From NCBI GenBank assembly GCA_031263155.1, contig JAISGK010000094.1, forward strand, positions 1 to 41,329: DNA of 41,329 bases. The letters are read 5' to 3'. The notes below the pieces were generated by a model. It was given only the letters and a program-made list of their open reading frames with translations. It did not search any database and was not told where the DNA came from. Positions 1 through 6,684 of this stretch are shown here, in pieces (position 1 is the first letter of the stretch; each line of letters opens with the position of its first letter). The translations under genes and the position numbers were made by a program. Source of the DNA: Clostridiales bacterium (lineage in GTDB: Bacteria > Bacillota > Clostridia > Lachnospirales > WQUN01).

Positions 1-13
1 TCTCCAGCGGCAT
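1..13 (-). CDS. 5' end of a gene leaving the window on the left (4 codons seen)
   Basis: Only the start is visible: an ATG at 13 (complement) followed by codons for Met-Pro-Leu-Glu. It is called because a perfect AGGAGG Shine-Dalgarno lies at 21-26 on the same strand, 7 bases before the ATG. Nothing can be said about the product. The ribosome binding site and start codon sit inside a hairpin, described separately. Confidence 0.5.
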
Positions 14-42
14 AGCAATTCCTCCTGTCCGATTGCTATGCC
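9..42 (-). promoter_or_regulatory. Hairpin with the Shine-Dalgarno in its loop and the start codon in its stem
   Basis: GGCATAGCAAT at 9-19 and ATTGCTATGCC at 32-42 form a perfect 11-bp inverted repeat with a 12-base loop. Read on the minus strand, the loop contains AGGAGG and the 3' arm contains the ATG at 13. In the mRNA the start codon would be paired while the SD stays single-stranded. This layout suggests translational control (protein, temperature or small-RNA responsive), which is an inference. The inverted repeat itself is directly visible. Confidence 0.6.
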
Positions 43-93
43 ATATTATAACAAAACTGTAAACTATCTCCCCGAACGATCTGTTAACTATCT

Positions 94-160
94 GGGCGGT
101 CTGTACACAGTGCCCGCCCCTACGACATCAAAACCCTTTTGTGAAAACGCACGTTTAGAG
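94..160 (-). repeat. Dispersed repeat, copy 1: 20-mer plus GC-rich hairpin
   Basis: On the minus strand this starts with CTCTAAACGTGCGTTTTCAC (complement of 141-160). About 20 bases later comes a GC-rich imperfect hairpin (GGGCGG at 94-99 pairing with CCGCCC at 114-119). The same 20-mer, also followed by a GC-rich hairpin, occurs at 36017-36083. In both places it lies downstream of a gene in the same orientation. There is no clear T-run, so it is not a classical terminator. The rest of 43-225 shows no gene. Confidence 0.6.
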
Positions 161-225
161 TAGCCGTCTTGATCAACGGTGCTGAACACGTTATAATCTG
201 ATGTCCTGGCAGTTCGTCTCGAGTG

Positions 226-1062
226 TCAATCATCTATAAACATTTGCACAATAAAATATTGGCCGGCCTCGTTTGGATCTTCAATCACGGCTGTGCCCAT
301 TTTATCAAAGCGCGCGGAAAGCAGATTAACCACATGAGTAGAGTCGGACATCATGCTCAGGCGCGCGCGTTCCAGCGACTCGGCGCGAATAATGTTTTCC
401 GCCGCCGCCTTATAAAAAATACCCATGTCGCGCAACAGTTCAAACGGTGTGCCCATCGTGGGCGAATCATGTCCAAAAAATCCGTTATACGCCATATCTA
501 AAGCCTTAACACGGGCCGCCTTGTTAAGCTCCACATCCCATGTAAATTCGGGCAATCCGTTAGCCGCGCGATCTCCGTTTACCATACCGAATAGCAATTC
601 GGCTTGACTGATATAGTCATCGCCCTCCGGGCCGGAAGCCATCTCGGCCCCGTCAACGCGTGTCACACTGCCCTCGGGTCTTCTGTCATATGGGTCTATA
701 TTCCCGCCAAGATCCGCCGAGGTTGCGATGTTATCAACAATGGGCGGCTCTATCGTCATTGTCGGGCGAATGTATGCGTTATACACCATTCCTACCGTGT
801 TGTTAGGCATTATAACGACATACCAGTTGCCCACCACGCCTACAACGGTTATGGCGGTATCCTTTTTTAGAGCGGTCATTACCGGATAATTCATTCCGGG
901 GCCTGTACGCACATTAAGCACTCGCGCCTCTACCACCCCTTCTTTCACCGAAATCGCGCGAAATATTTCATCGGCTCTTACTTGCGCTGCTCGCGCTCGC
1001 ACGGTCGCAACAGCCAGAGCCATCAGAATTGTTCTTTTTAATAATTCTCTTTTTTTTATCAC
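226..1062 (-). CDS. Secreted SH3b-CAP (SCP/PR1-like, YkwD-type) protein
   Basis: Exported protein with a bacterial SH3 domain followed by a CAP domain. The SH3b part is shown by 'VLNVRTGPGMNYPVMTAL' and a W-Y-V-V-I strand, a fold that usually binds the cell wall. The CAP part begins at 'SQAELLFGMVNGDRAANG' and has the typical 'FFGHDSPTMGTPFELL' and 'AAENI' motifs of YkwD-like proteins; the biochemical role of bacterial members is mostly unsettled. I place the start at GTG 1062, giving Lys-Lys-Arg...Lys-Arg followed by a hydrophobic stretch (signal-peptide-like). The frame stays open to TTG 1119, but those extra 19 codons lie in an AT-rich tandem repeat and spell a repetitive peptide. Neither start has a strong SD. 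Monocistronic, divergent from the PFOR gene. Confidence 0.85.
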   Translation of the reverse strand: MIKKRELLKRTILMALAVATVRARAAQVRADEIFRAISVKEGVVEARVLNVRTGPGMNYPVMTALKKDTAITVVGVVGNWYVVIMPNNTVGMVYNAYIRPTMTIEPPIVDNIATSADLGGNIDPYDRRPEGSVTRVDGAEMASGPEGDDYISQAELLFGMVNGDRAANGLPEFTWDVELNKAARVKALDMAYNGFFGHDSPTMGTPFELLRDMGIFYKAAAENIIRAESLERARLSMMSDSTHVVNLLSARFDKMGTAVIEDPNEAGQYFIVQMFIDD

Positions 1063-1080
1063 AGTAATATCTCTTCTTTC

Positions 1081-1120
1081 AATCAAATATTTCAAATATT
1101 TGATCAAATATTCGATCAAA
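1081..1120. repeat. AT-rich short tandem repeat upstream of the CAP gene
   Basis: The unit TCAAATATT(T/C)GA recurs with a period of about 12 bases, and each unit is nearly palindromic (CAAATATTTG, TTGATCAA). It lies immediately upstream of the preferred GTG start of the CAP gene and may be part of its promoter or operator. If the TTG at 1119 is the real start, it encodes the repetitive peptide at the N-terminus. Confidence 0.5.
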
Positions 1121-1225
1121 TTATCCTAATAAATTCTTGCATTTTTTTGCAAACTGTATACATCATTATCAAATAACAGTGAACCATACAAATGGACGGC
1201 AAACGGCAAAACAAAGCGGGTGTGC

Positions 1226-1266
1226 TGTCCGCGCCACTTGCGGACAAATATTTATCGTGATAAAAT
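1226..1266 (+). promoter_or_regulatory. Putative promoter and operator of the PFOR gene
   Basis: A -10-like TAAAAT at 1261-1266 lies 17 bases after a weak -35-like TTGCGG (1238-1243). An inverted repeat, TGTCCGC (1226-1232) and GCGGACA (1240-1246) with a 7-base spacer, overlaps the -35 region and could be a repressor site. The gene's SD (AAAGGGG) follows about 20 bases later. Confidence 0.4.
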
Positions 1267-1297
1267 ATGGCTCAGTTAGAAAAGAAAGGGGATTTTA

Positions 1298-4200
1298 ATG
1301 TCACATTCAAAAAAGACCATGGACGGCAACGCCGCTGCGGCGCACGTTAGCTATGCGTTTACAGAAGTGGCGGGTATTTATCCCATCACTCCATCGTCGC
1401 CGATGGCAGAACATGTGGATGAATGGGCGGCCAACGGTCGCAAAAATATCTTCGGTCAGACTGTACACGTTGTAGAGCTGCAAAGTGAAGCGGGCGCGGC
1501 CGGCACCGTGCATGGTTCACTAGCGGCGGGAGCGCTCACCACGACCTACACGGCGTCGCAAGGGCTCTTGCTCATGATACCCAATATGTATAAAATAGCG
1601 GGAGAATTGCTGCCCGGCGTTTTGCACGTAAGCGCGCGCGCGTTGGCAAGTCACGCTCTCTCCATCTTTGGCGATCACTCTGATGTTATGGCATGCAGAC
1701 AAACAGGCTTTGCCATGCTTGCCTCTTCCAGCGTGCAGCAGGTTATGGACTTAGGGGCTGTGGCGCACCTTGCCGCCATAAAGGGACGCGTGCCGTTTGT
1801 ACACTTCTTCGACGGTTTTAGAACCTCCCATGAAATACAAAAAATCGATGTGCTAGACTATGACGATCTGGCCAAGATTGTTGACTGGGACGCCATTAAG
1901 CAATTTCGCGCCAAGGCGCTTAACCCCGAGCACCCCGTACTTCGCGGAACCGCGCAAAACCCCGATATCTTTTTTCAGGCCCGCGAGGCTTGCAACCCCT
2001 TCTATAACAATGTGCCGGCAATAGTCGAGGCGTACATGGGCGAGATTAACAAATTGACCGGCAAGGATTATCAATTGTTTAACTACTACGGAGCGCCTGA
2101 CGCGGACAGGATCATTATAGCCATGGGATCCATCTGTGACGCTGCGGAGGAAACGATCGATTACCTGCTGGCAAAAGGCGAAAAGGTTGGCCTGGTTAAC
2201 GTGCATCTATACCGACCCTTCGCCGCTGAGCATATGCTTGGGGCAATCCCCGGCAGCGCGCAAAAGATTGCCGTTCTTGACAGAACAAAAGAACCCGGAT
2301 CATTAGGCGAGCCGCTTTACCAAGACGTTTGCACAGCCTATTTTGAACACGGCAAACGCCCCGCCATTGTCGCCGGTCGTTATGGCTTGGGCAGCAAGGA
2401 TGTAACCCCCTCGCAGATTCTGTCGGTGTTTGAAAACCTCAAAGCCGAAGCGCCAAAAAACCACTTCACCATCGGCATCAATGACGACGTTACCAATCTG
2501 TCATTGCCGGAAGGCGAGCAGATAGACGTTACGCCAAAAGGAACCATAAGCTGCAAATTCTGGGGCCTGGGCTCTGACGGTACGGTCGGCGCGAATAAAA
2601 ACTCCATAAAAATCATCGGCGATCACACCGATATGTACGCGCAGGCCTATTTCTCCTACGACTCCAAAAAATCCGGCGGTATAACCCAAAGCCACCTGCG
2701 CTTTGGAGAAAAGCCGATACGTTCTTCCTACTTGGTCAATAACGCGGACTTTGTGGCCTGCCACAATTCGTCCTATGTAGACAAATATGATTTGTTGAGC
2801 GATCTCAAAGATGGCGGTATCTTTTTGCTTAACTGCATTTGGAGCGAGGATGAGCTGCATTCCAAACTGCCTGCGGCCATGAAAAATTATATTGCCAAAC
2901 ACAATATACAGTTCTACACCATTAACGGCACGGGCATTGCCGCCAAATTGGGTTTAGGCGGTCGTATCAATACCATTTTGCAATCGGCGTTCTTTAAACT
3001 GGCAAACATCATCCCGCTGGAAGACGCCGTAAAGTATATGAAAAAGGCCATTGTTGACTCCTACGGCAGAAAAGGCGAAAAGGTCGTTAACATGAACTAC
3101 GCGGCGGTAGACGCGGGTATAGAGCAGGTGCAAAAGGTCAATGTCCCGGCGGACTGGGCGACCACGACAGAAGATTTTATAACGCACAGCGCCATAGACG
3201 AACTCCCGCCATTTATAAAAGACATCGCCTTCCCTGTCAATCATCTTAACGGCGACAAGCTCCCCGTCAGCGCTTTTGCCGGTCGCGAAGACGGCACGTT
3301 TGAACAAGGCACGGCGGCGTTTGAGAAACGTGGCACAGCGGTTAATGTGCCCGAATGGATTATTGGCAATTGCATACAGTGCAACCAATGTTCATATGTG
3401 TGCCCTCATGCCGTCATTCGCCCGTTCTTGCTCAGCGAACAGGAGAAATCCGACGCGCCGCAGTTGTTCGAGACCAAAAAGGCCCTTGGCAAGGGTTTGG
3501 ATTCTTACGGCTACAGGATGCAGGTAAGCCCGCTGGACTGCACCGGCTGCGGCAACTGCACACAGGTGTGCCCGGCAAAAGAAAAAGCTCTTGTCATGAA
3601 GCCAATAGAAACTCAAGCCGATCAGATTACCAATTGGAAGTACGCAACGGATAGCGTAGCAAAAAAACCAAACCCGCTTGCGCTTGACACTGTTAAGGGC
3701 AGCCAGTTTGAACAGCCCCTGCTGGAGTTTAGCGGGGCATGTGGGGGTTGCGGCGAGACACCATACGCCAAGCTGGTCACACAGCTTTACGGCGACAGAA
3801 TGTATATAGCCAACGCGACGGGTTGTTCTTCCATATGGGGCGGCTCCGCGCCGTCAACTCCGTATTGCAAAAATGAAAAGGGGCAAGGGCCCGCGTGGGC
3901 TAACTCGTTGTTTGAGGACAACGCGGAATATGGATTTGGTATGCTTACGGGTATTCAACAGCGCAGAGAAAAGGTTGCCGACCTAGTAAAGGCTCTGATA
4001 GCGCACGAATGGACAATGCCAGATGTTAAAGAGGCGGGTCAAAAGTGGCTTGATACCATGGACGACGGCGAAGCAAGCAAGGCGTCGTCAGCCGGGCTTA
4101 TCGCCGCGCTTACAGATGGCGTCGATATGGATGGCAGCGGCAAGAAGTGCAACTGTGACAATGATCAACCCTGCGGGGCGTGCAAACTGGCGTTTGAGAT

Positions 4201-4873
4201 ATTAGACAACAAGGATATGCTGGTCAAGAAATCCGTATGGATATTCGGGGGCGACGGCTGGGCGTATGACATCGGCTTCGGCGGGCTGGATCATGTACTC
4301 GCCAGCGGGGCGGATGTTAACGTGCTTGTGTTCGACACAGAGGTGTATTCAAATACGGGCGGGCAAGCCAGCAAGGCGACTCCGACTGCGGCGGTGGCGC
4401 AGTTCGCCGCCAGCGGCAAAAAGGTGCGCAAAAAAGATTTGGGCATGATAGCCATGAGTTACGGCTACGTATATGTAACGCAGGTAGCCATGGGCGCGAA
4501 CCAGAACCAATTTATAAAAGCGCTGACAGAGGCGGAGGCGTATCACGGCCCGTCATTGATTATCGCCTACGCGCCGTGCATAAACCATGGCATAAACATG
4601 GGCCTAAGCCAGGCGGAAACAAAGAAAGCCGTTGAAGCGGGCTATTGGCACATGTACCGTTACAACCCGCTGCTGGAGCAGCAAAATAAAAATCCCTTTA
4701 TTTTGGACAGCAAAGACCCGACGGGCAGCTTCCAAGACTTTATAGCCAGCGAGGTGCGCTATTCTTCCTTGAAGCGTACATTCCCGCAAATAGCGGGCGA
4801 ATTGTTTGCCTCTGCGGAGGACGACGCCAAAAGAAGGCTTGGCACATACAAACGACTCGCCAGGGCCGAATAG
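1298..4873 (+). CDS. nifJ: Pyruvate:ferredoxin (flavodoxin) oxidoreductase
   Basis: Single-chain PFOR of 1191 residues, the usual length. It converts pyruvate and CoA to acetyl-CoA and CO2 in the cytoplasm, passing electrons to ferredoxin, and is central to clostridial fermentation. Seen in order: N-terminal pyruvate-binding domain ('GIYPITPSSPMAEHVDEWA'), the middle CoA/gamma-type domains, two [4Fe-4S] motifs near residues 690 (CIQCNQCSYVCP) and 747 (CTGCGNCTQVCP), and the C-terminal TPP domain. The last has 'GACGGCGETPYAKL' near 815 and 'GGDGWAYDIGFGGLDHVL...NTGGQ' near 985. The ATG follows an AAAGGGG ribosome binding site. It is transcribed alone: promoter at about 1238-1266 and a hairpin/T-run terminator after the stop. 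Identification is secure. Confidence 0.98.
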   Translation: MSHSKKTMDGNAAAAHVSYAFTEVAGIYPITPSSPMAEHVDEWAANGRKNIFGQTVHVVELQSEAGAAGTVHGSLAAGALTTTYTASQGLLLMIPNMYKIAGELLPGVLHVSARALASHALSIFGDHSDVMACRQTGFAMLASSSVQQVMDLGAVAHLAAIKGRVPFVHFFDGFRTSHEIQKIDVLDYDDLAKIVDWDAIKQFRAKALNPEHPVLRGTAQNPDIFFQAREACNPFYNNVPAIVEAYMGEINKLTGKDYQLFNYYGAPDADRIIIAMGSICDAAEETIDYLLAKGEKVGLVNVHLYRPFAAEHMLGAIPGSAQKIAVLDRTKEPGSLGEPLYQDVCTAYFEHGKRPAIVAGRYGLGSKDVTPSQILSVFENLKAEAPKNHFTIGINDDVTNLSLPEGEQIDVTPKGTISCKFWGLGSDGTVGANKNSIKIIGDHTDMYAQAYFSYDSKKSGGITQSHLRFGEKPIRSSYLVNNADFVACHNSSYVDKYDLLSDLKDGGIFLLNCIWSEDELHSKLPAAMKNYIAKHNIQFYTINGTGIAAKLGLGGRINTILQSAFFKLANIIPLEDAVKYMKKAIVDSYGRKGEKVVNMNYAAVDAGIEQVQKVNVPADWATTTEDFITHSAIDELPPFIKDIAFPVNHLNGDKLPVSAFAGREDGTFEQGTAAFEKRGTAVNVPEWIIGNCIQCNQCSYVCPHAVIRPFLLSEQEKSDAPQLFETKKALGKGLDSYGYRMQVSPLDCTGCGNCTQVCPAKEKALVMKPIETQADQITNWKYATDSVAKKPNPLALDTVKGSQFEQPLLEFSGACGGCGETPYAKLVTQLYGDRMYIANATGCSSIWGGSAPSTPYCKNEKGQGPAWANSLFEDNAEYGFGMLTGIQQRREKVADLVKALIAHEWTMPDVKEAGQKWLDTMDDGEASKASSAGLIAALTDGVDMDGSGKKCNCDNDQPCGACKLAFEILDNKDMLVKKSVWIFGGDGWAYDIGFGGLDHVLASGADVNVLVFDTEVYSNTGGQASKATPTAAVAQFAASGKKVRKKDLGMIAMSYGYVYVTQVAMGANQNQFIKALTEAEAYHGPSLIIAYAPCINHGINMGLSQAETKKAVEAGYWHMYRYNPLLEQQNKNPFILDSKDPTGSFQDFIASEVRYSSLKRTFPQIAGELFASAEDDAKRRLGTYKRLARAE

Positions 4874-4892
4874 TTTTATCTGCAATTGAGTA

Positions 4893-5177
4893 TCAAGAGG
4901 TTAGTTGATTGTAGTACGGTACAAAATTGGGCTGCGGGAATCCTCCGGCAGCCTTTTTTATTGTTGAATCATATCTGAAAACCGCTGACATGGTTGGTGT
5001 CGGATCATCGGGCGAGACAATCATTCTGCATGACGCCAGCCGTTCCTCATATGAACGCCCGTTCTCCGCCAGCACATCCGCCGCGAACGCCGAAGGCAAA
5101 TATTCATCCTCAAACACGGCGCGGGAGAGGTCGGTTAGCTTTGCCCCATAGACTGGGGTCAGATCATACGATGGCAT
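4893..5177 (-). pseudogene. Fragment of an AlbA_2 (divergent AAA-4/Schlafen-like) DNA-binding protein
   Basis: A 94-residue frame whose middle part, especially 'VFEDEYLPSAFAADVLAENG' and 'YEERLASCRMIVSPDDPTPT', resembles the internal region of RecG-like AlbA_2 transcriptional regulators, as I recall that family. The AlbA_2 nucleic-acid-binding N-terminus is absent. After 'DDPTPT' the similarity stops, and the frame ends inside the repeated hairpin element next to the PFOR stop. An SD-like AAGGAG precedes the ATG at a workable distance, so a short product might be made. I read it as a truncated remnant, probably cut by the repeat or by a rearrangement. Confidence 0.6.
4904..4960 (+). terminator. 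PFOR terminator, copy 1 of a repeated hairpin element
   Basis: A rho-independent terminator: GGCTGC (4930-4935) pairs with GCAGCC (4948-4953), the stem continues inward, and six T follow (4954-4959). The preceding bases, TTGATTGTAGTACGGTACAA, recur almost exactly at 10295, again just before a GGGCTG-type hairpin. So the terminator is part of a repeated unit of about 50 bp, in the same orientation at both places. Confidence 0.75.
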
Positions 5178-5231
5178 GTATAGTTTCTCCTTGCCCCTTG
5201 ATAGCAGTACGGGCTGACGTTGTATATGTAC

Positions 5232-5699
5232 TTAACATATGCCGCTAAGACGGTCTGACTCAACTTCGTTAAAGTTAATAACGGTATGTTCATACTCCCT
5301 ATCCATTAGGCGCGAGGTGATCATAAAATCCGCCGACGCCTTGTTGGTGGCGATAGGGATATCATATACGTTGGCGATTCGCAAAAGCGCCTTAACGTCA
5401 GGGTCGTGGGGCTGGGCGTACAGCGGATCGCAAAAAAATATTACGATGTCGATGGAAGTTTCGACGATTCGCGCCCCAATCTGTTGGTCGCCGCCCAAAG
5501 GCCCGCTGTTAAAGGCTTTTACGGTCAAGCCCGTTTTATCCGTTATCAAACGCGCAGTCGTTCCCGTTCCGCAAAGGAAGTGCTTCCGCAGCAGCTCTTT
5601 GTTCCATTCGCACCACTCGATCATCTCTTTTTTCTTGCCGTCATGGGCAATTAGCGCGATGTGCTTCTGCTTGCCGATAGTCAGCGTAATTTCGTTCAT
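5232..5699 (-). CDS. mgsA: Methylglyoxal synthase (canonical copy)
   Basis: Converts dihydroxyacetone phosphate to methylglyoxal and phosphate, a bypass that relieves sugar-phosphate stress in the cytoplasm. It has 155 residues, the normal size. Family motifs are intact: 'HIALIAHDGKK' at the start, phosphate-binding 'GTGTTARLI', 'SGPLGGDQQIGA' with the catalytic Asp (E. coli Asp71), 'FFCDPLYAQPHDPDV' with the conserved His (E. coli His98) and Asp, and 'IPIATNKASADF'. The ATG at 5699 follows GGAAGGGG by 7 bases. Its promoter (5755-5793) is nearly identical to that of the toxin-antitoxin operon just upstream. A second, altered paralogue lies at 24537-24932. Confidence 0.97.
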   Translation of the reverse strand: MNEITLTIGKQKHIALIAHDGKKKEMIEWCEWNKELLRKHFLCGTGTTARLITDKTGLTVKAFNSGPLGGDQQIGARIVETSIDIVIFFCDPLYAQPHDPDVKALLRIANVYDIPIATNKASADFMITSRLMDREYEHTVINFNEVESDRLSGIC

Positions 5700-5754
5700 G
5701 CGTTGTCCCCTTCCCTATCCTGCGCCTGTACACGAGGGCAAAATATTACTCATG

Positions 5755-5793
5755 TATATGATACTCAATTGTCAGACATTCGTCAATTGTAGA
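5755..5793 (-). promoter_or_regulatory. Promoter/operator of mgsA, copy A of a 39-bp duplicated sequence
   Basis: On the minus strand: -35 TTGACG (5781-5786), 17-base spacer, -10 TATCAT (5758-5763), about 58 bases upstream of the mgsA start. Two ACAATTGA boxes with CAATTG cores, spaced 18 bases, lie across the -35 and the spacer. Thirty-six of 39 bases match 6547-6585. Confidence 0.7.
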
Positions 5794-5825
5794 TTGTTGA
5801 GTTTTTGCTTTGCTATCGGCGTTGT

Positions 5826-6224
5826 TTACTCCTTTTCAAGTTCAGACAAGAAAGCGGCGGGCGTCATGATAAATGCCTCGACTGGGTAGTGTTTGGTATT
5901 GCCAGTGATAAGAACAGCGCTGTTCTCCCGCGCTAGATCATAGAATACACGGTCGCTCTCATCAGGAAATGGAATGAGGCTTGGCCGCGCCAAAAGAGAT
6001 AGTCCATCTTTTTTAATCAGATCTAAAAGATTAGTGGCATCATAAGAGCTAAATTTGAATTTAGGACGGTTTAATACTCCGCTATACTCAGCCAAGATTT
6101 GCGCATTATAGCAGGGTGTTAGCTGACGCATAGCAACCAAATCAACAATTTGCGCCGGATTGCTGGGACGCTTCCAAAGAGCGGAGAGCAAGATATTGGT
6201 ATCTAAAACTATTTTGAGGTTCAT
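5826..6224 (-). CDS. PIN-domain toxin of a type II toxin-antitoxin pair
   Basis: 132-residue PIN protein of the 'putative toxin-antitoxin system toxin component, PIN family' (COG1569-like). PIN toxins are Mg-dependent RNases. Conserved acidic positions are visible: 'IVLDTNILLSAL' (first Asp), 'ILAEYSGVL' (Glu) and 'PFPDESDRVFYDLA' (Asp), and 'LITGNTKHYP' ends the core. The start overlaps the antitoxin stop by 4 bases (ATGA), the usual coupling in such pairs. It lies downstream of the antitoxin and shares its promoter. The cassette sits exactly between the two 39-bp promoter repeats. Confidence 0.9.
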   Translation of the reverse strand: MNLKIVLDTNILLSALWKRPSNPAQIVDLVAMRQLTPCYNAQILAEYSGVLNRPKFKFSSYDATNLLDLIKKDGLSLLARPSLIPFPDESDRVFYDLARENSAVLITGNTKHYPVEAFIMTPAAFLSELEKE

Positions 6225-6517
6225 TCGGCGCCCTGCCCAATCTTAGCTTCTTCTCTGTAGGCTTGAATTTCGGCCTCAATTTCCTCGTCGCTCATGTAGT
6301 CGTTTTCAGCCGCGACCAAGCGCATATTATTAATTGACCGGATCGCCTTGACTTGCCGAATGGCTGCGCAAAGTTCATCCAACTCACCATCTTGAATATT
6401 TAACATCAGCGCGGTTGGCTTTCCATTATTGGTGATTACAATCTCGCCGTTTTGCGACAATTTTTCCCACACAATTTTAGGCGAAGTTCTGAAATCACGC
6501 ACAGTTAAAAATTCCAT
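6221..6517 (-). CDS. Phd/YefM-family antitoxin
   Basis: Small protein with the Phd/YefM N-terminal fold: 'MEFLTVRDFRTSPKIVWEKL', then 'GEIVITNNGKPTALML'. This part normally binds DNA, while the acidic C-terminus ('SDEEIEAEIQAYREEAK') would wrap the toxin. I choose the ATG at 6517 because GGGAG lies 8 bases upstream. A GTG at 6526 in the same frame overlaps that SD. Antitoxins of this family usually repress their own promoter, here the one at 6547-6585; autoregulation is inferred. Confidence 0.88.
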   Translation of the reverse strand: MEFLTVRDFRTSPKIVWEKLSQNGEIVITNNGKPTALMLNIQDGELDELCAAIRQVKAIRSINNMRLVAAENDYMSDEEIEAEIQAYREEAKIGQGAE

Positions 6518-6546
6518 CGCTATCACTCCCGCTTTTATATCCGATT

Positions 6547-6585
6547 TATATGATACTCAATTGTCACACGTTTGTCAATTGTAGA
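6547..6585 (-). promoter_or_regulatory. Promoter/operator of the toxin-antitoxin operon, copy B of the 39-bp sequence
   Basis: On the minus strand: a consensus -35 TTGACA (6573-6578), 17-base spacer and -10 TATCAT (6550-6555), ending about 33 bases before the antitoxin ATG. It contains the same pair of ACAATTGA boxes as copy A at 5755-5793, with only three differences in 39 bases, all between the boxes. The site also lies upstream of the plus-strand ABC operon. Confidence 0.75.
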
Positions 6586-6609
6586 GCGAAGTCCCACCGA
6601 AAACATAAA

Positions 6610-6638
6610 AAGACATTTCGCGCAAATTGGTCTATAAT
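6610..6638 (+). promoter_or_regulatory. Putative promoter of the first ABC exporter operon
   Basis: Perfect -10 TATAAT at 6633-6638, with -35-like AAGACA (6610-6615) 17 bases upstream. Transcription would start near 6645, leaving a leader of about 40 bases before the TTG start at 6685, which follows AGAGGAAGGGG. Confidence 0.5.
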
Positions 6639-6684
6639 GGGAGTTGACACACATCCATTAACCAAAGAGGAAGGGGCGGTTCCG

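Noticed and set aside
2501-3388. Long minus-strand frames inside the PFOR gene (2501-2902, 2954-3388)
   Set aside because: Shadows of a secure PFOR coding sequence in moderately GC-rich DNA; no domains or ribosome binding sites.
5239-5889. 216-codon plus-strand frame
   Set aside because: Antisense to mgsA and running through its promoter repeat and into the toxin gene; no family similarity.
6550-6684. N-terminal extension of the first exporter protein starting at 6550
   Set aside because: It would begin inside the toxin-antitoxin promoter repeat and lies upstream of the TATAAT promoter; TTG 6685 has a strong SD.
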